Source: an uncultured Collinsella sp.
GTDB taxonomy: Bacteria > Actinomycetota > Coriobacteriia > Coriobacteriales > Coriobacteriaceae
Assembly (NCBI GenBank): GCA_902492185.1
Contig: CABUKY010000044.1
Coordinates: 1 to 12,123, forward strand
Length of the DNA stretch: 12,123 nt
Direction: 5' to 3'
Shown: piece by piece, positions 5,893 through 12,123 of the stretch
How positions within the stretch are numbered: position 1 is the stretch's first letter
Layout: each line of letters opens with the position of its first letter
Notes under the pieces: generated by a model
Told to the model about the DNA's origin: nothing
The model's database searches: none
The model's input: the letters and a program-made list of their open reading frames with translations, nothing else
Program-made: the position numbers and the translations under genes

Positions 5893-5931
5893 CCCGCAGG
5901 GTACGGAAAAACGTATTACCGTAGCTGCGGG
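5893..5931 (+). promoter_or_regulatory. Composite hairpin upstream of the atp promoter
   Basis: CCCGCAG (5893-5899) pairs with CTGCGGG (5925-5931), and inside it TACGG (5902-5906) pairs with CCGTA (5919-5923), separated by a small GG/G internal loop, with a 12-nt terminal loop. The two-part stem with an internal loop looks more like a folded RNA or protein site than a simple terminator. It has no U run. No known riboswitch class was recognised. Confidence 0.4.
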
Positions 5932-5953
5932 ATAAAGAAGGTCTTAAGAAAAC

Positions 5954-5991
5954 GTACAGCTGCGTATTAACCGATGCTTTTTCGGTTGTAC
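5954..5991. repeat. Inverted repeats overlapping the atp -35 box
   Basis: AACCGA (5969-5974) pairs with TCGGTT (5982-5987) around a 7-nt loop containing TTTT. A wider pair GTACA (5954-5958) and TGTAC (5987-5991) encloses it. The right arms include the -35 box TTGTAC (5986-5991). It may be an operator for the atp promoter, or a weak 3'-end hairpin of the preceding transcript. Confidence 0.35.
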
Positions 5992-6013
5992 TTTAGCGAT
6001 TGGCTCGTACAAT
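5986..6013 (+). promoter_or_regulatory. Promoter of the ATP synthase operon
   Basis: TTGTAC (5986-5991) and TACAAT (6008-6013) are separated by 16 bp, a strong sigma-70-type match. Transcription would start near 6020, leaving a leader of about 55 nt before the atpI-like gene. CTCG directly precedes the -10 box, as at prmC and upp. The -35 box lies in an inverted repeat (5954-5991). Confidence 0.65.
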
Positions 6014-6074
6014 AGTCACCAATGTTTGGCGGGAACTGTTCTGTGAAGCGTTAAAAAGGAAAGTGAGGACGCCA

Positions 6075-6386
6075 GTGTTTCAGATAGCCGATCTGCTCGC
6101 TATCGTTGCAGGCGCCATCGCGGGCGCGGTCGCCTTTCTTCCCTTTGTTTTTACGCTCAAGCCGGTTCTTGACGATAAGCAGAATGCGGACATGCTCAAG
6201 GGCATGGTGAGTCTGGCGGTCTCGGCAATCGCCCTGCTCGTCTTTACCTTGGTTGTGTTTGTGTTGTTCGGAGAGGCATTTCGCATGTTCCTCCTGGGCG
6301 AGGCGATCGGCTTCGTGGTCTTTATGGCCGCCTGCACGGTTCGTGTCGCCAAGGCGCTGCGAGATCCTCATGAGGTCGAAAGGTAA
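6075..6386 (+). CDS. Small membrane protein in the atpI position
   Basis: A 103-residue hydrophobic protein with three likely membrane segments at about 7-29, 42-66 and 70-90, and a short charged tail (RDPHEVER). It is the first gene of the ATP synthase operon, 3 nt ahead of atpB. In other bacteria this spot holds atpI, whose product helps assemble the c-ring and may act in Mg2+ supply. Sequence likeness to known AtpI is not obvious by eye; AtpI often has four segments, so the name is inferred from place and topology. The GTG at 6075 was chosen because GTGAGGA lies at 6063-6069; GTG 6063 is a less good alternative. A TTG at 6000 in the same frame lies upstream of the -10 box and cannot be the start of the atp transcript's first gene. 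Confidence 0.65.
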   Translation: MFQIADLLAIVAGAIAGAVAFLPFVFTLKPVLDDKQNADMLKGMVSLAVSAIALLVFTLVVFVLFGEAFRMFLLGEAIGFVVFMAACTVRVAKALRDPHEVER

Positions 6387-6389
6387 GTC

Positions 6390-7193
6390 GTGGAAATTTT
6401 TGAAAAGCTGCCTGATGAGATTAATCATCTGGTCAGCGAGTTCAGCTCCACCCCTGTCGTGGGCGATTTGAGCTGCGGCATCACGCAGTACTCGTTTTGG
6501 CTGATCGTCTCCACGATCGTGCTCCTGATCGTCCTGGCCGTGTTCAAGAAGAAGCAGACCCTGGTTCCCAAGGGCTTCTTCGTCAACGGTTTCGAGTACA
6601 TCATCGAGTACGTCGAGAACGATATCGGCAAGGGCGTTGTGGGTGAGAACTGGAAGAAGCACTTCCCGTTCCTGTGCTCGCTTTTCCTGTTCATCCTGAT
6701 CAACAACATGATCGGCCTGATCCCGGGAATGAAGCCCGGCACCGGTGCAATCGGCTCCACCGCCGCGCTCGCCATCTTCGCCTTCGTGTACTTCATCTAC
6801 TACGGATGCAAGGCTCACGGCGTAATCGGCTACATCAAGAGCCTCGCCCCGCAGGGCGTGAGTTTCCCGATGAACGTGCTCGTGTGGGTCGTCGAGCTTT
6901 TCTCGACCTTCCTGCGCCTCATCACGCTCGCCGTCCGTCTGTTCTGCAACATGTTTGCAGGACACGTGGTCATGGGCTCGTTCGCCATCATGGCGAGCAT
7001 GTTCATGCAGCCGCTGCTTCAGCAGGTTTCCGCGGCCCACGCCGTCGGCGCCCTGCCTTCGCTGGCCTGGCTTGCCATCCTCATCCTGATCTATGCGATC
7101 GAGCTTGTGGTCGGCGCCATCCAGGCTTACGTCTTCACGGTCCTTACCGCCGTGTATGTCTCCGAGGCAGAGGAGGTCGCGGAGGAGGAGTAG
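6390..7193 (+). CDS. atpB: ATP synthase Fo subunit a
   Basis: Subunit a forms the two half-channels that carry protons to and from the c-ring. The 267-residue membrane protein has about five to six membrane segments, including NNMIGLIPGMKP (105-116), typical of the family. The essential arginine is R183 in LAVRLFCNMFAGH. H192 and E238 stand where E. coli has E219 and H245; this swapped acid/histidine pair is common in bacteria and mitochondria. Q245 matches E. coli Q252. The C-terminus is acidic (EAEEVAEEE). The GTG start follows GAAAGG (6378-6383) by 6 nt, directly after the atpI-like gene. Unlike the rest of the operon, atpB is followed by a 124-nt gap. Confidence 0.96.
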   Translation: MEIFEKLPDEINHLVSEFSSTPVVGDLSCGITQYSFWLIVSTIVLLIVLAVFKKKQTLVPKGFFVNGFEYIIEYVENDIGKGVVGENWKKHFPFLCSLFLFILINNMIGLIPGMKPGTGAIGSTAALAIFAFVYFIYYGCKAHGVIGYIKSLAPQGVSFPMNVLVWVVELFSTFLRLITLAVRLFCNMFAGHVVMGSFAIMASMFMQPLLQQVSAAHAVGALPSLAWLAILILIYAIELVVGAIQAYVFTVLTAVYVSEAEEVAEEE

Positions 7194-7205
7194 TCTTCCG
7201 TTCGC

Positions 7206-7300
7206 GCCTTAAAGGTAAGGCAATTCGTTAAACCGCCGGTGCCCGTACCCATGGAGCCCGGCAGTTATAAAAAGGTTATCCTGCGTGAAATAAGACACGC
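7206..7300 (+). promoter_or_regulatory. Three hairpins in the atpB-atpE gap
   Basis: The gap holds, in order: GCCTT (7206-7210) with AAGGC (7217-7221); AACCGCCGG (7231-7239) with CCGGCAGTT (7258-7266), nine positions with one mismatch; and GCGTG (7283-7287) with CACGC (7296-7300), just before the atpE ribosome binding site. None has a U run. Such elements could set mRNA processing or stability so that the c subunit is made in excess; this role is inferred. I see no convincing internal promoter. Confidence 0.4.
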
Positions 7301-7317
7301 ACGACAAAGGAGGAATC

Positions 7318-7512
7318 GTGGGAGTTATCGGTTACGGTCTCGGTGTTATCGGCGCTGGTCTTGCTATCGGCCTGTCTGCTCTGGGTGCTACGGGTGCTAT
7401 GGCCCGTCAGCCTGAGGTCCAGGGCCGCGTGTTCACCGTCTTCATCATGGGCTCCGCCTTCGGCGAGGCTCTGGCTCTGATCGGCTTCGTTGTCGCGCTG
7501 ATCGTTAAATAG
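7318..7512 (+). CDS. atpE: ATP synthase Fo subunit c (short form)
   Basis: Subunit c forms the proton-driven rotor ring in the membrane. This copy has 64 residues, against about 70-90 in most bacteria, with the missing part at the N-terminus. Helix 1 is glycine-rich (GYGLGVIGAGLAIG, 5-18), the polar loop is ARQPE (29-33), and E50 in GSAFGEALAL is the ion-binding carboxylate. The residue after E50 is Ala and the site usually occupied by Gln in sodium rings is hydrophobic, so protons are the likely ion. The GTG start is set by AAAGGAGG (7306-7313); the frame is closed by TAA at 7291 with no other start between, so the shortness is real. This is the strongest ribosome binding site seen in the operon, in keeping with many c copies per complex. 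Confidence 0.94.
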   Translation: MGVIGYGLGVIGAGLAIGLSALGATGAMARQPEVQGRVFTVFIMGSAFGEALALIGFVVALIVK

Positions 7513-7527
7513 CACGGAGCGTCAAGT

Positions 7528-8130
7528 ATGAATCTTTCATCCCAGAAGAGCGCGATCGCACTCTCCGCGTCCGCGGCCGCGCTGCTCATGCCGGTTTCCG
7601 CGTTCGCCGAGGACGGCGCTGCCGGTGCGGACATCCTCATCCCTAAGATGGCGGAGTTCATCCCGGCGCTTATCGCCTTCCTGATTATCTGGATCGTGCT
7701 GGCCAAGGTCGCCCTGCCGGGCATCATGAAAACCATGGAGGAGCGCGGCAAGAAGATCGAGGAGAGCCTCGACGAGGCCGAGAAGACCAAGCAGGAGGCT
7801 ATCGCCAAGCGCACTGAGTCCGACTCGATCGTCACCGACGCCCGTCGTCAGGCTGCCGACATTGTTCTCGAGGCCCGTAAGGACGCCGAGTCCGAGCGCG
7901 CCCGTATCATCGAGGCTGCTCACAAGGAGGCCGAGGAGATCATCGCCAAGGCCCATACGACCGTCGAGGACGAGCGCAAGTCCATCTACGCCGGTGCCGC
8001 GAGCTCCATTGCCGACCTGTCCGTTGCCGTCGCCACCAAGATCGTGGGCGAGGCACTCGAGGACGAGGCCGAGCAGAAGAAGCTCATCGAGCGCTACATC
8101 CAGGAAGCAGGTAGCCTGAATGCCGACTAG
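7528..8130 (+). CDS. atpF: ATP synthase Fo subunit b
   Basis: Subunit b is the peripheral stalk that holds F1 against the rotating ring. Residues 42-65 form the membrane anchor (MAEFIPALIAFLIIWIVLAK), followed by a long charged coiled coil (about 68-195). In front lies a signal-peptide-like segment: a Lys near the N-terminus, a hydrophobic core (ALSASAAALLMPV) and SAFA-ED at 24-29, a good signal peptidase I site with cleavage after A27. There is no lipobox cysteine. At 200 residues it is longer than the usual about 160, partly owing to this extension. ACGGAG (7514-7519) precedes the ATG by 8 nt. The 3' end overlaps atpH by 11 nt. Confidence 0.94.
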   Translation: MNLSSQKSAIALSASAAALLMPVSAFAEDGAAGADILIPKMAEFIPALIAFLIIWIVLAKVALPGIMKTMEERGKKIEESLDEAEKTKQEAIAKRTESDSIVTDARRQAADIVLEARKDAESERARIIEAAHKEAEEIIAKAHTTVEDERKSIYAGAASSIADLSVAVATKIVGEALEDEAEQKKLIERYIQEAGSLNAD

Positions 8131-8596
8131 CCGCTATCAGGACAAGGTGCTCGAGACCTACGCGCGCTCCATTCTGGAAGCCGCTAAGGCCGAGAACCAT
8201 GTGTTCGAGGACCTCGAGATGATCGAGCGCCTGGCTTCTGCCAGCCCCGAGATCATCGCTGTGCTCGACACCATGTCCAAGCGCGACCAGCTCGACCTTC
8301 TTCCCAAGGTGGCAGCTACCTTTAAGTATGTTGCCGAGGAAGACGAGGATGTAGTGGGCGTGACCGTCACCACGGCGATCCCGCTCGACGACGAGCTGCG
8401 TCAAACCATCACTAAGAAATGCGAGCAGGACTTCGGCCGCAAGGTATTCCTTATCGAGCAGGTTGACCCGTCTATCGTGGGCGGCCTGGTGCTCGAGGCC
8501 CGCGGCGAGCGTCGTGACATTTCCGTCAAGACGCAGCTGCGCGTCGCGCAGGAGACCCTCGCAAACTCTGCTAATTCGTACGGAGGTGAAGCCTAA
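8120..8596 (+). CDS. atpH: ATP synthase F1 subunit delta
   Basis: Delta joins the b stalk to the top of the F1 alpha subunits. The 158-residue protein is a little shorter than the usual about 177. The N-terminal helical domain begins with VLETYARSILEAAKAE (10-25), matching the family YA-x-A-LxE pattern. The C-terminal domain has VGVTVTTAIPLDDELRQTI (79-97) and VDPSIVGGLVLEARGERRD (115-133), the best conserved family segment. The ATG lies inside the end of atpF (11-nt overlap), and its stop TAA shares an A with the atpA ATG (TAATG), so translation is probably coupled on both sides. Confidence 0.92.
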   Translation: MPTSRYQDKVLETYARSILEAAKAENHVFEDLEMIERLASASPEIIAVLDTMSKRDQLDLLPKVAATFKYVAEEDEDVVGVTVTTAIPLDDELRQTITKKCEQDFGRKVFLIEQVDPSIVGGLVLEARGERRDISVKTQLRVAQETLANSANSYGGEA

Positions 8597-10194
8597 TGTC
8601 CGAAACCCTCAATGCCCAGGATATCGCCAAGAAACTGCAGGAGCAGCTCACGAGCCTCTCCGCGACGGTCGATACGCATGAGGTTTCAACGGTCGACGAG
8701 GTAGGCGACGGCATCGCGCGCGTCTCCGGCCTCAAGAGTGCCATGGCAGGCGAGCTTCTGGAGTTCAAGAGCTCCGATACCGGTGAGACCGTCTTCGGCC
8801 TTGCCCAGAACCTTGACCGTGACGAGGTCGGCGCCGTTCTGTTTGGTGCCGTCGACTCCATCAAGGAAGGCGACGAGTGCCGCACCACTGGCCGCATTAT
8901 GGATATCCCCGTGAGCCGTGCCATGCTCGGCCGCGTCGTCAATCCGCTCGGCCAGCCCATCGACGGCCTGGGCGACATCGTCGCCACGCACCGTCGCCCC
9001 ATCGAGTTCAAGGCTCCCGGCGTCATCGATCGTACCCCGGTGTGCGAGCCGGTTCAGACCGGTCTGCTCGCTATCGACTCCATGGTGCCTATTGGCCGCG
9101 GTCAGCGTGAGCTCATCATCGGCGACCGTAAGACCGGTAAGACCGCCATCGCCATCGACGCTATCCTCAACCAGCGCGGCAAGGGCATGGTCTGCATCTA
9201 TGTCGCCATCGGCCAGAAGGCCTCCACGGTTGCCAACATCCGTGAGACCCTCGCTCAGCACGGTGCGCTCGACTACACCATCATCGTTTCGGCCACTGCT
9301 GCCGATTCCGCCCCTATGCAGTACATCGCGCCTATGGCCGGTGCCGCTATTGGCGAGTTCTTCATGTACAACGGCGAGGACGGCAAGCCCGCCAGCGAGA
9401 CCAACCCCGGCGGCCACGTGCTCGTCATCTACGACGACCTGTCCAAGCAGGCTGTGGCCTACCGTCAGATGTCGCTGACGCTGCATCGTCCGCCCGGACG
9501 CGAGGCCTATCCTGGCGACATCTTCTACCTGCACTCTCGTCTGCTCGAGCGTGCCGTCAAGATGTCCAAGAAGAACGGTTACGGCTCCATGACGGCACTG
9601 CCGATCATCGAGACCCAGGACGGCGACGTCTCGGCCTACATTCCGACCAACGTCATTTCCATTACCGATGGTCAGATCTACCTGCAGTCCGAGCTCTTCT
9701 TCCAGGGTCAGCGCCCGGCAGTCGACGTGGGTATCTCCGTGTCCCGCGTCGGTGGCGATGCGCAGACCAAGGCCATGAAGCAGGTCGCCGGCAACCTCCG
9801 TCTGGACCTCGCTTCCTATCAGGAGCTCGCTGGCTTTACGCAGTTCGGCTCCGACCTCGACGAGGCTACTCAGAAGCAGCTGACCCACGGTGCTCGCATG
9901 ACCGAGCTCCTGAAGCAGCCGCGTTACAAGCCGTTTGAGGTTGGCGAGCAGATCGTTACGCTGTTCGCTGGCAACGAGGGCTTCCTGGATGACCTGGAGA
10001 TCGCCGACGTGCTGCCCTTCCGTGCCGAGCTCATCGAGTACATGGACAATGGCTTTGGTTCGCTGCTCGACAAGGTTCGCGCCAAGAAGATCGATGATGA
10101 CACCAAGGCTGAGCTCTTGCGCGTCATCGGCGACTTCAAGCAGCAGTTCATGGCCAAGCACCATTCGGATGTTTCTGGATCAGAGGAGAACTAA
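8596..10194 (+). CDS. atpA: ATP synthase F1 subunit alpha
   Basis: Alpha subunits alternate with beta in the F1 hexamer and bind non-exchanged nucleotides. At 532 residues it is somewhat longer than the usual 500-515. Visible are the beta-barrel domain (about 25-100), the Walker A motif GDRKTGKT (176-183), the Walker B strand VLVIYDD (275-281), PPGREAYPGD (299-308), and SVSRVGG (381-387) with the arginine finger R384. About 12 extra residues (EDGKPASETNPG, about 261-272) lie just before the Walker B strand, where Bacillus and E. coli proteins are shorter. GGAGGTGA (8582-8589) lies 6 nt before the ATG, inside the end of atpH. Confidence 0.97.
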   Translation: MSETLNAQDIAKKLQEQLTSLSATVDTHEVSTVDEVGDGIARVSGLKSAMAGELLEFKSSDTGETVFGLAQNLDRDEVGAVLFGAVDSIKEGDECRTTGRIMDIPVSRAMLGRVVNPLGQPIDGLGDIVATHRRPIEFKAPGVIDRTPVCEPVQTGLLAIDSMVPIGRGQRELIIGDRKTGKTAIAIDAILNQRGKGMVCIYVAIGQKASTVANIRETLAQHGALDYTIIVSATAADSAPMQYIAPMAGAAIGEFFMYNGEDGKPASETNPGGHVLVIYDDLSKQAVAYRQMSLTLHRPPGREAYPGDIFYLHSRLLERAVKMSKKNGYGSMTALPIIETQDGDVSAYIPTNVISITDGQIYLQSELFFQGQRPAVDVGISVSRVGGDAQTKAMKQVAGNLRLDLASYQELAGFTQFGSDLDEATQKQLTHGARMTELLKQPRYKPFEVGEQIVTLFAGNEGFLDDLEIADVLPFRAELIEYMDNGFGSLLDKVRAKKIDDDTKAELLRVIGDFKQQFMAKHHSDVSGSEEN

Positions 10195-10199
10195 GCCCC

Positions 10200-11107
10200 A
10201 TGGCCAACCTTCGCGACATTAAGAAGCGAATCTCCTCGGTTACCACGACCAAGCAGATCACGCGCACGATGGAGATGGTCTCTACGGCCAAGATTCGTCG
10301 TGCCCTCGATCGCTCCAAGCAGGCCGAGCCCTATAAGGAGGCGCTGACCGACGTCATGTTGACGGTCGCCGGCGACGCCTCCTGTTCGGGCACCGATCCC
10401 ATGCTGCAGAAGCATGAGAGCGTCAAGCATGGCCTGATTGTCGTTATTGCCTCGGACCGCGGCCTTGCCGGCGGTTTCAATACGACGGTGGAGCGCACGG
10501 CCGAAAAGCTCGCCGCTTCTTGGGCGAACGATGGCATCGAATACGAGATCATTGCGTGTGGACGCAAGCCGGCCACGTATTTCCGCGACCGCGCAAACGT
10601 TGTCATGCACTTTGAGGGCAACTCCTCTGAGCCCGATTTCAATCAGGCCCGCATGATCTCCTCTCATATCTGCGATGCGTATCGTGCCGGTGAGCTTGAC
10701 CGTGTCGAGCTTGTCTACCACCACGCCAAGAACCGCGTGGATCAGGAGCTTCGCGTCGAGCATCTGTTGCCGCTCGACCCCGAGATGATCGCTATGGCCC
10801 ACGGTCCGCGTAAGAACGAGACCGACGCCCCTAAGCGCATCTCGTCCACGTTCGAGTTCGTGCCCTCTCCCGAGCATGTTCTCGGCAAGCTTGTGCCGTC
10901 TTATATCCTGACGGTCATCTACCAGGCCCTGATCGATTCGGCGGCTGCCGAGCAGGGTGCACGCCGCAAGGCCATGCACTCCGCGACGGAAAACGCCACC
11001 GCGATCATCTCGACCCTTACCCGCACGTATAGTCGCGTGCGCCAGGCTTCGATCACGACCGAGATTAACGAGATCGTCGGCGGAGCCTCAGCATTGGAGG
11101 AACAGTA

Positions 11108-11108
<1 letters not shown>
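10200..11108 (+). CDS. atpG: ATP synthase F1 subunit gamma
   Basis: Gamma is the central rotor shaft that couples c-ring rotation to catalysis. The 302-residue protein begins with the typical helix MANLRDIKKRISSV and TKQITRTMEMVSTAKI (17-32), has the Rossmann-like core with SDRGLAGGFN (85-94), and ends with the second coiled-coil helix, including EQGARRKAMHSATENA (251-266) and RQASITTEINEIVGGA (281-296), which closely matches the family signature. Length is near the usual 285-315. AGAGGAGAA (10182-10190), at the end of atpA, precedes the ATG by 9 nt. The stop overlaps the atpD ATG by one base. Confidence 0.96.

Positions 11109-12123
<1,015 letters not shown>

Noticed and set aside
6000..6074. 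N-terminal extension of the atpI-like protein from TTG 6000
   Set aside because: The codon lies upstream of the -10 box, so it would not be in the main operon transcript.
6051..7040. 329-codon open frame on the - strand opposite the atpI-like gene and atpB
   Set aside because: Highly charged His/Asp/Glu-rich translation, as expected from the reverse of hydrophobic membrane genes. No independent support.
8686..10164. 492-codon open frame on the - strand opposite atpA
   Set aside because: It is antisense to a highly conserved alpha subunit. In G/C-biased genes the opposite strand often lacks stops. No ribosome binding site or known domain is visible.

Overview
The window looks like chromosomal DNA from a high-G+C actinobacterium, most likely a gut Coriobacteriia member of the Collinsella type. 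This is inferred from three things: strongly G/C-biased third codon positions, protein variants seen here (a c-subunit of 64 residues, a b-subunit with a signal-peptide-like start), and the gene order prmC, tsaC, upp, atp. No 16S or other phylogenetic marker is present, so the genus is a guess. All supported genes lie on the + strand.

Region by region: 1-43 is a strong intrinsic terminator of an unseen upstream gene. 44-565 is noncoding, poorer in G+C in its middle part, with several hairpins; one resembles a REP element (146-174). The prmC promoter lies at its right end. 566-1816 is prmC (release-factor glutamine methyltransferase) with an unusual Ala/Glu-rich insertion of about 120 residues. 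1817-2576 is a toxin-antitoxin module of the HigB/HigA type with its own promoter and two palindromic candidate operators. 2638-2706 is a long inverted repeat just ahead of tsaC. 2725-3468 is tsaC/sua5 (threonylcarbamoyl-AMP synthase), followed 13 bp later by glpK (3482-5023). upp (uracil phosphoribosyltransferase) follows at 5147-5794 with a leader holding two overlapping hairpins. 5795-6074 is a structured intergenic region that ends in the ATP synthase promoter.

6075-12123 is the F1Fo ATP synthase operon in the order atpI-like, B, E, F, H, A, G, D. It covers a small membrane protein, then subunits a, c, b, delta, alpha, gamma and beta, with beta cut by the window edge; epsilon (atpC) presumably follows. 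Genes are tightly packed: there is an 11-nt overlap F/H, 1-nt TAATG overlaps H/A and G/D, and a 5-nt gap A/G. The exception is the 124-nt atpB-atpE gap, which holds three small hairpins before a very strong atpE ribosome binding site.

Functionally the window joins translation fidelity (PrmC, TsaC), glycerol uptake and phosphorylation (GlpK), pyrimidine salvage (Upp) and energy coupling (ATP synthase). The toxin-antitoxin pair and possibly glpK appear to be insertions into an older conserved neighbourhood. I did not find a clearly new multi-gene system. The most interesting signals are the PrmC insertion, the REP-like element, and the structured noncoding DNA before tsaC, upp, the atp operon and atpE.
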